Assembly (NCBI RefSeq): GCF_900106945.1
Contig: NZ_FNNE01000001.1
Coordinates: forward strand, 478,795-542,794
DNA from: Marinobacter mobilis
GTDB lineage: Bacteria > Pseudomonadota > Gammaproteobacteria > Pseudomonadales > Oleiphilaceae
Length of the DNA stretch: 64,000 nucleotides
Reading direction: 5' to 3'
The notes below the pieces were generated by a model. It saw only the letters and a list, made by a program, of their open reading frames with translations, searched no databases and was not told the DNA's origin. Positions 26,378 to 36,340 of the stretch are shown here, one piece after another. The position numbers and the translations under genes were made by a program. Each line of letters opens with the position of its first letter. Position 1 is the stretch's first letter.

Positions 26378-27100
26378 TCAGGGTTCCAGCGCCATGATAT
26401 CGGCCAGCTCTCCGTTCTGGTAAAGCGTCAGCAAGGCCTGCGCCAGTTTGCGAATTCGCGCCTGGGGCACGCTGGTGTTGCAACCCATGGAACGCAAGGT
26501 AGTGAAGAACACCAGTTCCGGCTCGTTCAGTTCAATGCCCCGGTCCCGGGCCGTGAGTGGCGCCGCCCGGGTGTCGGAAATCCATAGGTCGACCCGCCCG
26601 GCCTGCAGCATCAGCAGGCTGAGGTAGGGTTTTGACGCCAGGTGCACGTTGAATCCCTGCCCCTGCAGATACTCCCCGACACCACTTCCCAGATAACTGC
26701 CAATACGCCACTGCCGGGCATCGTTCAGGGTAACGATTGACTGGGGGCGATCCGGATGACTGTAGAGGCCGTGGCGGGAGACCGATACCGGGCCAATCCA
26801 GCTGAGACTGGTTTCACGCTCCTGAGAACGGTCGATGGGGAAGGCGCAGGTACCAGGGTGGTTGATTGCGCTGCGCAGCGCCCGCTTAGGGGGTTGGAAC
26901 TCCAGTACAAACTCGTCTCCCGCCAGCTCGAACATCCGCTGAATGACCCGATAGGCGTAGCCATCCGCCTGATTACCCTCAAGCTGGTTAACCAGCGGAG
27001 GGAAGTCAAAGCTGATCAGGGTGAGTGGTGCCTCGGCACGGGCAAGGCCTGCATTGAACAGGAACAGGGCAACAGTGGCCAGGCGCAGCAGGGTTACCAT
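26378..27100 (-). CDS. Periplasmic PBP-type solute-binding protein (SBP_bac_3-like)
   Basis: A 240-residue protein with a signal peptide (residues about 1-22, GLARA) and a small type II periplasmic-binding fold: LTLISFDFPPLVNQLEGNQA at the N-terminus, CAFPIDRSQERE in the middle and MLQAGRVDLWISDTRAA later. It is the last gene of a leftward run; its ATG overlaps the preceding gene's stop by 7 bp (ATGGTAA), so it is coupled to it. No permease, ATPase, sensor kinase or chemoreceptor gene is next to it. Ligand unknown. Confidence 0.8.
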   Translation of the reverse strand: MVTLLRLATVALFLFNAGLARAEAPLTLISFDFPPLVNQLEGNQADGYAYRVIQRMFELAGDEFVLEFQPPKRALRSAINHPGTCAFPIDRSQERETSLSWIGPVSVSRHGLYSHPDRPQSIVTLNDARQWRIGSYLGSGVGEYLQGQGFNVHLASKPYLSLLMLQAGRVDLWISDTRAAPLTARDRGIELNEPELVFFTTLRSMGCNTSVPQARIRKLAQALLTLYQNGELADIMALEP

Positions 27101-28785
27101 TGTTCGATGGCCTCCCGGTAGGGCAGGGTCAGCGGTTGAGGGGCCCGGGTAAGTGCGGGTTTCGGTGCCCCGGGGGCCTGCAGCCAGAGTTCTTCCTCCT
27201 GCGGGATTGCAAGGCGGGGCGCGCAGCTCAGGGTGGCGTTGTTACCCAGTTCTTCCAGTGTCAGGTCCACATTCCGGGCCATGGCGGTCATGGCCTCGGC
27301 GGGTGTGGCTTCATGGCGTAGCACCCGACTGAGCTGCTGCCACCAGTAGCCAGACAGGGCGGCGTAATCGGGCACGTTAACCCCCGTGGGGGTCCAGATA
27401 TGACGGGCGTTGCTGCGGTAAAACTCCACCAGCCCTCCCAGATAAGGCGCCTGCTCACCAAACTGTCGGGACTCAATGTCGGAAGCTCGCACCGGTGTCA
27501 GACTGACCAGAAGCTTTCGCAGTGACACGGTTTTGGACACTGTAAATTGCGCATACAGCCAGGCCGCCGCAAGCCGGTCTGCCGGCGTGTTGGTCAGAAA
27601 GGTCCAGCCGCCGGCATCCTGGTAGCCCGATTTCATGCCGTCTTCCCAGTACGCCCCCCGGGGCGACGGCGCCACCCGCCACAGAGGTCTGCCATCACTG
27701 CCGTTAACCTGTGAGCTGGGTGCAGTCAGGGCCGGCATGAAGGCGGTATACCAGAATACCTGTTGTGCCACCTGACCCTGGGCCACCCATTCACCCGACG
27801 AACTGAACGTCAGTTCAAAGGCTTCCGGAGGGGCGTACTGTTCAAGCCAGTCCACATATTTGCTGACCGCGTAGATGGCGGCCGGGCTATCAAGGGCTCC
27901 ACCCCGGGCGACCGAGGCGCCAACCGGATGGCACCCTTCCACCCGAATGCCCCAGTCATCCACCGGATGTCCGTTGGGCAGACCCTTGTCGCCCGCACCC
28001 GCGAGGCTCAGCCAGGCATCGGAAATGCGCCAGCCCAGTGAAGGGTCGGTGCGGCCATAGTCCATGTGGCCCCATACACGCTGGCCATCGATATACCGCA
28101 CTTTCTCACTGAAGAATCTGGCAATGTCCTCGTAAGCGGCCCAGTTCTGAGGAACATTCAGGGGGTAGCCATACTCGGTCTCAAACTGCTTTTGCAGATC
28201 GGGGCGGCTGAACCAGTCGTGACGATACCAGTAGAGATTGGCAAATTGCTGGTCCGGGAGCTGATAAAGCTTGCCATCGGGGGCGGTGCCGAAGGCCAGA
28301 CCAATGAAATCGTCCAGATCCAGAGTGGGTAAGGTGACGGAGGCACCGTCTCCCTCCATGTAGTCTGACAGGGCGAGGGTCTTGCCATAGCGGAAGTGGG
28401 TGCCGATGAAGTCGGTGTCGTTAATGTAGCCGTCGTAGATATTAAGACCGGTATCCATTTGCGCGCGGATCTTCTTGACCAGGTCATCCTCCCCGGTCAC
28501 CTCATGAATAACATGGATGCCGGTGATCTCGCGGAAAGCTCGGGCCAGGACATTGGATTCGTAGGTGTGGGTATCGATGCGTTCGGAAACCACGCGAATG
28601 GTCATGCCGCGGTAGGGCGCGGCCGCACGGGAGAACCAGGCGAGTTCATCCAGTTGCTGTTCGCGGGTCAGGGTTGATTCGGTAAATTCATTATTGAGCC
28701 AGCGTTCGGCGGCATCGGCATAAATGTCCGCACGCACCGGAAGTGCCGCTAGACACCAAGCAACCAGAGCGAGTAAAAATTTCAC
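27094..28785 (-). CDS. Extracellular solute-binding protein (ABC family 1-like), orphan
   Basis: A 563-residue protein with a signal peptide (about residues 1-19, LPVRA) and a type I/II binding fold like carbohydrate or glycerol ABC binding proteins. Blocks are SNVLARAFREITGIHVIHE, YDGYINDTDFIGTHFRYGK, and GGWTFLTNTPADRLAAAWLY. The start is a GTG at 28785, only 9 bp after the spoVR stop, with no strong ribosome-binding site, so it is probably co-transcribed with prkA-yeaH-spoVR. No matching permease or ATPase is encoded nearby. Substrate unknown. Confidence 0.82.
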   Translation of the reverse strand: MKFLLALVAWCLAALPVRADIYADAAERWLNNEFTESTLTREQQLDELAWFSRAAAPYRGMTIRVVSERIDTHTYESNVLARAFREITGIHVIHEVTGEDDLVKKIRAQMDTGLNIYDGYINDTDFIGTHFRYGKTLALSDYMEGDGASVTLPTLDLDDFIGLAFGTAPDGKLYQLPDQQFANLYWYRHDWFSRPDLQKQFETEYGYPLNVPQNWAAYEDIARFFSEKVRYIDGQRVWGHMDYGRTDPSLGWRISDAWLSLAGAGDKGLPNGHPVDDWGIRVEGCHPVGASVARGGALDSPAAIYAVSKYVDWLEQYAPPEAFELTFSSSGEWVAQGQVAQQVFWYTAFMPALTAPSSQVNGSDGRPLWRVAPSPRGAYWEDGMKSGYQDAGGWTFLTNTPADRLAAAWLYAQFTVSKTVSLRKLLVSLTPVRASDIESRQFGEQAPYLGGLVEFYRSNARHIWTPTGVNVPDYAALSGYWWQQLSRVLRHEATPAEAMTAMARNVDLTLEELGNNATLSCAPRLAIPQEEELWLQAPGAPKPALTRAPQPLTLPYREAIEQW

Positions 28786-28794
28786 GGGTGAATC

Positions 28795-30366
28795 TCAGGT
28801 ATCAGGTTCCTCATCCATGTCCCTTGGCGGGCAATGGAACTCTTGTACCAGTTTAGCATCATCCACGCTTTCGAGGTGAACATCGAATCCCCAAAGTCTG
28901 TGGGTGTGACGCAGTACTTCTTCCGTGTCCTCAGCCAGTGGAATGCGGTCAACCGGGACATGACGCAAGGTCAGTGAACGATCACCGCGAATGTCGACAT
29001 TCCATACCTGGATATTGGGTTCCCGGTAACTGAGGTTGTACTGTCGCGCCAGTTTTTCCCGCAGCACCCGATAACCGGGTTCGTCGTGGATGGCGGTTAC
29101 CTTGTAAGCGTCGGCCTGGTCATCATTTTCGATAGCAAACAGTTTCAGGTCCCGCATCACCTTGGGTGAGAGGAACTGCTGGATGAAGCTCTCGTCCTTG
29201 AAGTTTTGCATGGCAAAATGGAGCGTTTTCACCCAGTCGGTTCCGGCGAAATCCGGGAACCACTGGCGGTCTTCCTCAGTCGGGTTCTCACAAATCCGGC
29301 GCAGATCGGAATAGATTGAAAAGCCCAGGGTGTAGGGGTTTATGCCGGAATACCAGGGGCTGTTAAACGGCGGTTGATAGATCACGGCCGTGTGGCTCTG
29401 CAGAAATTCCATCATGAAGCCGTCGGTGACCAGACCTTTCTCATAGAGCCGGTTAAGCAGGGTGTAATGCCAGAACGATGCCCAGCCCTCGTTCATCACC
29501 TGTGTCTGTCGCTGGGGATAGAAATACTGGGCGATCTTGCGCACGATGCGGATGATTTCCCGCTGCCAGATTTCCAGCAAGGGGGCGTTCTTCTCGATAA
29601 AGTAGAGCAGGTTTTCCTGGGGTTCTTCCGGGTAACGCCGTTTGCGGCGATCCCTGTCGGCTTCGTCCTCCTGGCTTTTGGGGATTGTACGCCAGAGATC
29701 GTTGAGCTGGCGCTGCAGGTATTCTTCCCGTTCTTTCTGGCGGCGTTCTTCCTCTGCGGCGGAAATGGGGGCAGGGCGCTTGTAGCGGTCAACGCCGTAG
29801 TTCATCAGGGCGTGGCAGGAATCGAGAATTTGCTCCACGGCATCAACGCCATGGCGCTCCTCGCACTGAGCGATGTAGTTACGGGCGAACACCAGATAGT
29901 CAATGATGGCGCTGGCATCGGTCCAGGTGCGGAACAGGTAGTTGCCCTTGAAAAAGGAATTGTGACCGTAGCAGGCATGGGCAATCACCAGTGCCTGCAT
30001 GGGCAGGGTGTTTTCTTCCATCAGGTAGGCAATGCAGGGATCGGAGTTGATCACGATTTCATAGGCCAGTCCCATCTGGCCACGCTGATAGCCCTTGGCT
30101 GTATTCAGGAACTGCTTACCGAAGGACCAGTGGTGGTAACCCACCGGCATGCCGACCGAGCTGTAAGCGTCCATCATCTGCTCGGCGCTGATCACCTCAA
30201 TCTGGTTTGGGTAGGTGTCGATACCGAACTCTGCCGCGCACTTGGCAATTTCTTCGTCGTACCGGCCAATCAGTTCAAAGGTCCACTCCGATCCAGTGGA
30301 GATGGGGTTGCGGGCGGGTGGCTTCCGCGCCGGTTTCTTGGGGGGGCGATCGACGGTCTCACTCAT
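28795..30366 (-). CDS. spoVR: SpoVR-family protein (YcgB-like)
   Basis: A 523-residue cytoplasmic protein covering the whole family length. Typical stretches are [35 protein letters not shown] with conserved histidines, and [20 protein letters not shown]. Its molecular function is not established; in enterobacteria it goes with YeaG (PrkA) and YeaH in stationary-phase and nitrogen-stress responses. The ATG overlaps the yeaH stop (ATGA at 30363-30366), so it is translationally coupled in the prkA-yeaH-spoVR operon. Residues 1-25 are proline- and lysine-rich. Confidence 0.95.
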   Translation of the reverse strand: MSETVDRPPKKPARKPPARNPISTGSEWTFELIGRYDEEIAKCAAEFGIDTYPNQIEVISAEQMMDAYSSVGMPVGYHHWSFGKQFLNTAKGYQRGQMGLAYEIVINSDPCIAYLMEENTLPMQALVIAHACYGHNSFFKGNYLFRTWTDASAIIDYLVFARNYIAQCEERHGVDAVEQILDSCHALMNYGVDRYKRPAPISAAEEERRQKEREEYLQRQLNDLWRTIPKSQEDEADRDRRKRRYPEEPQENLLYFIEKNAPLLEIWQREIIRIVRKIAQYFYPQRQTQVMNEGWASFWHYTLLNRLYEKGLVTDGFMMEFLQSHTAVIYQPPFNSPWYSGINPYTLGFSIYSDLRRICENPTEEDRQWFPDFAGTDWVKTLHFAMQNFKDESFIQQFLSPKVMRDLKLFAIENDDQADAYKVTAIHDEPGYRVLREKLARQYNLSYREPNIQVWNVDIRGDRSLTLRHVPVDRIPLAEDTEEVLRHTHRLWGFDVHLESVDDAKLVQEFHCPPRDMDEEPDT

Positions 30367-31655
30367 GCCGCTTTCCTCTCAAACAGCTGACGGAATACCG
30401 GGTAGATCTCACCGGCGTCAGCAATCTGCTGCATGGCAAAGCTGTTGGGTGACTGGGCCATGACCTTTTCGTACTCGTACCACAGCATCTGGTGATCCTG
30501 TGGGGTGATCTCCACGTAGGCGAAGTACTGCACCAGGGGCAGAATGCCGTCCTGCAGCAACTTGCCACAGACGGGGGAATCGTCATTCCAGTTGTCGCCA
30601 TCGGACGCTTGCGCGGCGTAGATGTTCCACTCCGCAGGGGAGTAGCGGGCATCGACGATCTTTTTCATCAGTTTCAGGGCGCTGGACACAATGGTGCCGC
30701 CCGTTTCCCGGGAATAGAAAAACTCCTCCTCATCCACTTCCTTGGCGCTGGTGTGATGGCGAATGAAGACCACATCGATCTTCTTGTAGTTCTTTTTCAG
30801 GAACAGATACAGCAGGATAAAGAAGCGCTTGGCGATGTCCTTGTGCATCTGGGTCATGGAACCGGAGACGTCCATGAGGCAGAACATCACCGCGCTGGTG
30901 GCCGGCTGCGGTTTTTTCTGATGCTGGCGGAAACGCAGGTCGATATCGTCAATGAACGGGATGCGTTTGAGGTTGCCCTTGAGACGGGCAATCTCGGCCT
31001 CTAGCGCGGCTATCTGGTCCTCGATCCGGAACGCCGGATCCGGTTCCGGAGGGTTGCTCTTCAGTTCCGCCAGTTGGCGTTCCAGTTCCCGCACCTTTCG
31101 TCGCCGCGCGCCGCCCAGACTGAGCCGGCGGGCATGGGCGCCGCGCAGGGACCGTACAACATCGAGCCGGGCAGGTATGCCCTGGGTCGAGTAGCCAGCG
31201 CGGACGTATTTAAAGGCTTCGGTATCCTTGAGTTTCTTGCGGGCAAGGTTGGGCAGTTCGAGATCATCGAACAGGAAATCGAGAAACTCCTCCTGGGTAA
31301 TCTGGAAGGCAAACTCATCCATGCCTTCGCCGTCGGGGCTGGCTTTGCCGCCCCCACCACCGCCCCCGCCGCCCGGGGGCTTAGGAATGCTGTCGCCGGC
31401 CACGTATTCGCGGTTGCCCGGATGGACGATTTCCCGTCGCCCCCCCTGACCATGGTGAAACACCGGTTCCTGGATATCACGGGAAGGAATGCTGACGTTT
31501 TCCCCCCGCTCGATGTCGGTGATCGAGCGTCGCTGGACCGCATCCGCCACCGCTTTCTTGATGTGCTGGCGATAGCGGCGCAGGAACCGTTCCCGGTTCA
31601 CTGCGCTCTTGTTCTTGCCGTTCAGTCGTCGGTCGACAATGTGGGTCATCCCCAT
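30363..31655 (-). CDS. yeaH: YeaH/YhbH-family protein with von Willebrand A-like part
   Basis: A 430-residue cytoplasmic protein. The N-terminus ([23 protein letters not shown]) is typical; a glycine run follows at about residues 90-100. The C-terminal half has the metal-ion-dependent adhesion-like stretch [10 protein letters not shown] (about 263-272). ATG 31655 and ATG 31649 are both possible, the latter matching the start of E. coli YeaH. In the family it acts with the PrkA kinase, though its biochemical role is unknown. It is the middle gene of prkA-yeaH-spoVR. Confidence 0.93.
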   Translation of the reverse strand: MGMTHIVDRRLNGKNKSAVNRERFLRRYRQHIKKAVADAVQRRSITDIERGENVSIPSRDIQEPVFHHGQGGRREIVHPGNREYVAGDSIPKPPGGGGGGGGGKASPDGEGMDEFAFQITQEEFLDFLFDDLELPNLARKKLKDTEAFKYVRAGYSTQGIPARLDVVRSLRGAHARRLSLGGARRRKVRELERQLAELKSNPPEPDPAFRIEDQIAALEAEIARLKGNLKRIPFIDDIDLRFRQHQKKPQPATSAVMFCLMDVSGSMTQMHKDIAKRFFILLYLFLKKNYKKIDVVFIRHHTSAKEVDEEEFFYSRETGGTIVSSALKLMKKIVDARYSPAEWNIYAAQASDGDNWNDDSPVCGKLLQDGILPLVQYFAYVEITPQDHQMLWYEYEKVMAQSPNSFAMQQIADAGEIYPVFRQLFERKAA

Positions 31656-31715
31656 AACTGCACCCCGTAATAGCCAGAAAGTTCACGAGCACGAGGAGTC
31701 TTCATGCGCGACTCC

Positions 31716-33638
31716 TTACTGGGACTTGCGAACCCGCAAGTACCACTCGGCCAGCAGACGTACCTGCTTCTCGGTATAACCGCGATCGACCATACGTTCG
31801 ACGAACTGTTTGTGTTTCTTCTGGTCTTCCTGACTCGCTTTCGGATTGAACGAAATGACCGGCAAGAGGTCCTCGGTGTTGGAGAACATTTTCTTCTCAA
31901 TTACGCTGCGCAGTTTTTCATAGCTCAGCCAGGACGGGTTCTGGCCCTGGTTGTTGGCCCGCGCCCGCAGGACGAAGTTGACCACCTCGTTGCGGAAGTC
32001 CTTCGGGTTGCTGATGCCTGCGGGCTTCTCGATCTTCTCGAGCTCATCATTGATGGCCGAGCGGTCGAGAATCTCGCCCGTTTCGGGGTCCCGGTATTCC
32101 TGATCCTGGATCCAGAAGTCGGCGTAGGTCACGTAACGGTCAAACAGGTTCTGGCCGTATTCGCTGTAGCTTTCCAGGTACGCTGTCTGGATTTCCTTGC
32201 CGATGAACTCGACATAGTGGGGCGCGAGGAACTCTTTGATAAACCTCAGGTAGCGTTCCTGGATTTCGCCGGGGAACTGCTCCTGTTCGATCTGCTTCTC
32301 AAGCACATACAGCAGGTGCACCGGGTTTGCAGCCACTTCGGTGGTGTCGAAGTTGAACACCTTGGAGAGAATCTTGAACGCGAAGCGGGTAGACAACCCC
32401 TCCATGCCCTCGTTCACCCCGGCCGAATCGCGGTACTCCTGGATAGACTTGGCCTTGGGGTCGGTGTCCTTGATGTTCTGGCCGTCATAGACCCGCATCT
32501 TCGAGAATACGCTGGAATTTTCCGGCTCTTTGATCCGTGACAGGACCGAGAACTGGGCCAGCATGTTGAGGGTGTCCGGTGCGCAGGGGGCGCCGGTCAG
32601 GGAGCTGTTGTGCAGCAGCTTCTGGTAGATCTCGATTTCTTCGGTGACCCGGACACAGTAGGGCACCTTGACGATATAGACCCGGTCAAGGAACGCTTCG
32701 TTGTGTTTGTTGTTACGGAAAGTCTGCCACTCGGATTCGTTGGAGTGGGCGAGGATGATGCCGTCAAACGGCACCGAGCCCATGCCCTCGGTGGTGTTGT
32801 AGTTGCCTTCCTGGGTGGCGGTCAGCAGCGGATGCAGCACCTTGATCGGTGCCTTGAACATCTCCACGAACTCCAACAGCCCCTGGTTGGCGCGGCAGAG
32901 CCCGCCGCTGAAACTGTAGGCGTCAGGATCATCCTGGGAGAAGTCCTCCAGCATGCGGATATTGACCTTGCCCACCAGCGCCGAAATGTCCTGGTTGTTT
33001 TCGTCGCCGGGCTCGGTCTTGGACACCGCAACCTGGTCGAGGATCGACGGGTAACGCTTGATGACCCGGAACTTGCTGATGTCGCCGCCGAACTCATGCA
33101 GCCGCTTGACTGCCCAGGGGGACATGATGTTGGTCAGATAGCGGCGGGGAATGCCGAACTCTTCCTGCAGAATCGGCCCGTCTTCATCCGGGTCAAAGAG
33201 TCCGAGGGGCGACTCGTTGACCGGGGAATCCTTGATTGCGTAAAAAGGCACCTTCTGCATCAATTGCTTGAGCTTCTCGGCCAGAGAGCTCTTACCCCCA
33301 CCGACCGGGCCGAGCAGGTACAGGATCTGTTTCTTCTCCTCCAGGCCCTGAGCGGCGTGGCGGTAGAAGGACACGATGTTTTCCACGGCTTCTTCCATGC
33401 CGTAGAACTCGGAGAACTCCGGGTAGCGTTTGATGACCTTGTTGGAGAAAATCCGCGACAGACGGGTGTCTCTGGAGGTGTCAACCAGCTCTGGCTCGCC
33501 AATGGCCAATAGCATCCTTTCCGCTGCCGTGGCGTACGCGGCTTTGTCCCGTTTGCAGATCTCCAGGTATTCCTCCAGGGAATACTCTTCCTCCTGGGTT
33601 CCGTCATACCGTGTCTTGAAATGCTGCACTATGCTCAT
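31716..33638 (-). CDS. prkA: PrkA-type serine protein kinase/AAA+ protein (YeaG)
   Basis: A 640-residue cytoplasmic protein with an N-terminal AAA+-like domain (Walker A LGPVGGGKSSLAEKL at about residues 108-122; GIILAHSNESEW near 295) and a C-terminal PrkA domain. E. coli YeaG is a stress-linked kinase, induced under nitrogen starvation; B. subtilis PrkA has ATP-dependent protease activity reported. It leads the leftward run prkA-yeaH-spoVR and probably the two binding proteins beyond. A GAGGGG ribosome-binding site precedes the ATG. I found no sigma-54 site in its upstream region. Confidence 0.95.
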   Translation of the reverse strand: MSIVQHFKTRYDGTQEEEYSLEEYLEICKRDKAAYATAAERMLLAIGEPELVDTSRDTRLSRIFSNKVIKRYPEFSEFYGMEEAVENIVSFYRHAAQGLEEKKQILYLLGPVGGGKSSLAEKLKQLMQKVPFYAIKDSPVNESPLGLFDPDEDGPILQEEFGIPRRYLTNIMSPWAVKRLHEFGGDISKFRVIKRYPSILDQVAVSKTEPGDENNQDISALVGKVNIRMLEDFSQDDPDAYSFSGGLCRANQGLLEFVEMFKAPIKVLHPLLTATQEGNYNTTEGMGSVPFDGIILAHSNESEWQTFRNNKHNEAFLDRVYIVKVPYCVRVTEEIEIYQKLLHNSSLTGAPCAPDTLNMLAQFSVLSRIKEPENSSVFSKMRVYDGQNIKDTDPKAKSIQEYRDSAGVNEGMEGLSTRFAFKILSKVFNFDTTEVAANPVHLLYVLEKQIEQEQFPGEIQERYLRFIKEFLAPHYVEFIGKEIQTAYLESYSEYGQNLFDRYVTYADFWIQDQEYRDPETGEILDRSAINDELEKIEKPAGISNPKDFRNEVVNFVLRARANNQGQNPSWLSYEKLRSVIEKKMFSNTEDLLPVISFNPKASQEDQKKHKQFVERMVDRGYTEKQVRLLAEWYLRVRKSQ

Positions 33639-34055
33639 GGTTGCCCCTCGCTCTTGAGACCGGACAGCTGAACCCGCGTGGGTGTAAGCGGTGCTGGATG
33701 TCAGTGTTCACCTGTCCTGTCTGTTATTTATGATCCACTCATCATTCCCCGTTCGTTGGCAACGCCTTGGGCGTTTGAAGTTTTTTTTATCGGTGGGATT
33801 TGGCGCTGGCGGGGCGAAATTTCCTTTCGAAAAACCGTCGCCAACATTTTCAGCTTAGTTCAGTCTTTGGTCATTGGACAGCGAGCTTTCCGTTTTGTTT
33901 CGCGAATTTCAGTAACCAATTGTGGCGCTGAAAACCTCTCCGGATTGGCTCTGGTGAACGCGATTTTCGGGCTGCGGTGCCGTCAACATCAGCACGGGAA
34001 AACGGTACACTTGCCCGCGATCTGGATTCTCGCCAACGGATGACTGGAACGCATC
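33639..34055. other. 417-bp intergenic region between prkA and a CPCC protein gene
   Basis: This divergent region must hold the prkA promoter (leftward) and the CPCC gene promoter (rightward), but neither is clear by eye. It has an AACGCC-TTG-GGCGTT hairpin (33761-33775) followed by a T8 run (33781-33788), which would act as a terminator or attenuator only on the forward strand. AT-rich stretches follow. An open frame of 121 codons here (33678-34043) has no coding look. Confidence 0.5.
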
Positions 34056-34385
34056 ATGCTTAACTGGATTAAAAGCCGTTTCGGCAACAAGGACATGCAA
34101 TGGGACGGGCCGGTCGTACCTGAACCGCGGGCACAGTGCCCCTGCTGCGATTACATCGCGCTGGCGGAGCGAGGCAGTTATCAGATCTGTCCGGTGTGTT
34201 TCTGGGAGGATGACGGCCAGGATATCGATGAGCCGGATGCCCCGTCGGGGCCGAATCACGGCCTGACACTGCGGGAAGGCCGCCACAACTTCGAGTTGTT
34301 TGGTGCCTGCGAGCCCGACATGGCCCGGCACGTATTGGCCCCGGACCAGCGCAGCCGTTTTCGCCTGCAGGCCCGGGAGTTGTAG
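34056..34385 (+). CDS. CPCC-type cysteine-rich small protein
   Basis: A 109-residue protein with the family hallmark CPCCDYIALAERGSYQICP then VCFWEDDGQD (about residues 28-56). The two CxxC pairs suggest a zinc ribbon, followed by a conserved acidic aromatic stretch and SGPNHGLTLREGR. CPCC-domain proteins are small and of unknown function, and some occur as immunity-like partners. It stands alone between prkA and tpm, so context gives no hint. Confidence 0.8.
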   Translation: MLNWIKSRFGNKDMQWDGPVVPEPRAQCPCCDYIALAERGSYQICPVCFWEDDGQDIDEPDAPSGPNHGLTLREGRHNFELFGACEPDMARHVLAPDQRSRFRLQAREL

Positions 34386-34428
34386 GGCGCCGCCGAGTAG
34401 GGCTCTGCTCGGAGGTGTTAATCCGCCG

Positions 34429-35088
34429 TTACAGCTTGCTCAGCCGGAACACACTTTCGGTGGCGCCGCTGCGGAGGCCGCGGCGTTTGGCAAAGGGATT
34501 ATCCCTGGCCATATCCTGTTTCAGCAGCTGTTCCACATCGTAATCCTCACCGAACAACGCGCGCACTTCGGCGTCACTGACATTGAACGGCGGCCCCTGC
34601 ATTTCCTCGCTGTTGTAATCCAGGGTGATCAACAGAATATGGGAGCCGTCCGGCAGAATCGCTGTCAGGTGCTCGACGTATGTCTTGCGCATGGCCGGCG
34701 GTAAGGCAATCAACGCTGCCCGGTCGTACACCAGCCGGACGTTCTTCAGATCGTCGGGTACCAGCTGGAAAAAATCGCCACACCATAATTCAAGGCTGTC
34801 GTGACGATACTTGTTGAACGGTTCTCCCGGATGTACCGTCGCCTTCTCTTCTGATTCCGCAAAAAAATCCTTGCAGGCAATATCGCTGAGCTCCACCCCG
34901 ATGACCGGGTGGCCGAGGTCGTTCAGCCACCACATGTCGTGGGATTTCCCGCACAGCGGCACCAGCACCCCGTCATCATTATTGCTGACCATCAGTGACC
35001 AGTGGTCGCGCAGAAACTGGTTGACGGTACCTTCGTGAAAGCCGATTTCCTGGTTGGCCCAACGCTTGTGCCAGAATTCATGTTCCAT
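34429..35088 (-). CDS. tpm: Thiopurine S-methyltransferase
   Basis: A 219-residue SAM-dependent methyltransferase. The N-terminus EFWHKRWANQEIGFHEG is typical of bacterial TPMT, and VLVPLCGKSHDMWWL then GHPVIGVELSD form the SAM-binding core (about residues 41-68). YDRAALIALPP and PPFNVSDAEV are further family blocks. Bacterial members methylate thiopurines and also selenium or tellurium compounds. It is monocistronic. The 210 bp upstream, towards the divergent dehydrogenase gene, shows no feature I can name. Confidence 0.93.
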   Translation of the reverse strand: MEHEFWHKRWANQEIGFHEGTVNQFLRDHWSLMVSNNDDGVLVPLCGKSHDMWWLNDLGHPVIGVELSDIACKDFFAESEEKATVHPGEPFNKYRHDSLELWCGDFFQLVPDDLKNVRLVYDRAALIALPPAMRKTYVEHLTAILPDGSHILLITLDYNSEEMQGPPFNVSDAEVRALFGEDYDVEQLLKQDMARDNPFAKRRGLRSGATESVFRLSKL

Positions 35089-35299
35089 GACGGTTCCTGT
35101 CGAAAATGAGTGAAGGCTGTTAACCAGTCTATAACATCATGACCGGGCTGGTAGTGATTTTGGAAACCTTGCGGTGTGTTGTCCATTATCCATAGGTGTC
35201 CCTGAAAACAAGGAATGTCATAGACTTATTCAGGGGCAGCGGGAATCTGTGTAAGCTGGTCTGAAATGCACTTGGGGATTAGAGAGAAGGGATCGCCGG

Positions 35300-36262
35300 A
35301 TGAACGCAGTTTTTCTGGATGCCATTACCCTGGGGGACGATGTTGATCTGTCCCCGGTTACGGAGGTCGTCGATCGCCTGGTCAGCCACGATCGTACGGC
35401 ACCGGAGCAGGTCATTGAGCGTCTGCAGGGGTTTGACACCGTGCTCACCAACAAGGTGGTGATCGGTCGGGAACAGTTTGCGGCCTGTCCCGGGCTCAAG
35501 CTGGTTGCGGTGGTCGCCACCGGGGTCAATAACATCGATCTTGAGGCGGCCAGGGATCATGGTGTCCGGGTGGTCAATGTGGTCAATTATGGTCGTTCAA
35601 CCGTGGCCCAGCACACCATGGCGCTGATGTTGGCCCTGGCAACCCGGCTGCTGGACTATCAGCGGGATGTCCAGTCCGGGCGTTGGGGACGCAGTGACAT
35701 GTTTTGCCTGATGGATCACCCGATCATGGAACTGGAAGGGCGCACCCTCGGTATCATTGGTTATGGTGACCTGGGACAGGGTGTGGCTGAACGTGCCCGG
35801 GCGTTCGGCATGAACGTTGTGCTGGGGGCAAGACCCGGCCAGGCGGCGGGTGAAGTTGACGGCTACCTGCGGGTGCCGCTCGCGGAGTTGTTGCCTCAGG
35901 CCGATGTGCTGTCACTGCATTGCCTGCTGACAGACGAGACCCGAAACATGATCGGCGCCGAGGAGTTGCGCCAGATGAAATCCGATGCCTTGCTGATCAA
36001 TACCAGCCGAGGCGGGCTGGTGGATGAGCAGGCCCTGGCGGATGCGCTGAGAGCCGGGGTTATTGGTGGTGCCGGCTTTGACGTACTCACCGAAGAACCG
36101 CCGCGCCATGGCAACCCGCTGCTGGCAGACGATATTCCGAACCTGATCATTACCCCCCATTCCGCCTGGGCCAGTCGTGAGGCGCGCCAGCGAATCGTGG
36201 GGATTACTGCGAATAACCTGGCGGCGGTGCGATCCGGCTCCAGTGTGGGTTATGTGGTGTAG
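35300..36262 (+). CDS. D-2-hydroxyacid dehydrogenase (glycerate/hydroxypyruvate type)
   Basis: A 320-residue cytoplasmic NAD(P)-dependent dehydrogenase. The nucleotide-binding motif is LGIIGYGDLGQGVAERA (about residues 151-167), and the catalytic Arg, Glu and His are in INTSRGGLVDE (about 233-243), DVLTEEPP and TPHSAW (about 285-290). It resembles glycerate dehydrogenase HprA, which interconverts hydroxypyruvate and glycerate, but phosphonate, lactate or glyoxylate activity cannot be excluded. It is a single gene, 78 bp before a YihY-type gene on the same strand. Confidence 0.88.
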   Translation: MNAVFLDAITLGDDVDLSPVTEVVDRLVSHDRTAPEQVIERLQGFDTVLTNKVVIGREQFAACPGLKLVAVVATGVNNIDLEAARDHGVRVVNVVNYGRSTVAQHTMALMLALATRLLDYQRDVQSGRWGRSDMFCLMDHPIMELEGRTLGIIGYGDLGQGVAERARAFGMNVVLGARPGQAAGEVDGYLRVPLAELLPQADVLSLHCLLTDETRNMIGAEELRQMKSDALLINTSRGGLVDEQALADALRAGVIGGAGFDVLTEEPPRHGNPLLADDIPNLIITPHSAWASREARQRIVGITANNLAAVRSGSSVGYVV

Positions 36263-36340
36263 TTCCCGGGTGGGCTGGTGCAGGCCTGCTCTGTGCTGCG
36301 CCGGGGTGCAATTGATCGTTAACAGACAACAGGACATTGT

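Noticed and set aside
33678..34043. 121-codon open frame between prkA and the CPCC gene
   Set aside because: Composition unlike a protein, no ribosome-binding site, and it spans the region where both flanking promoters must lie.
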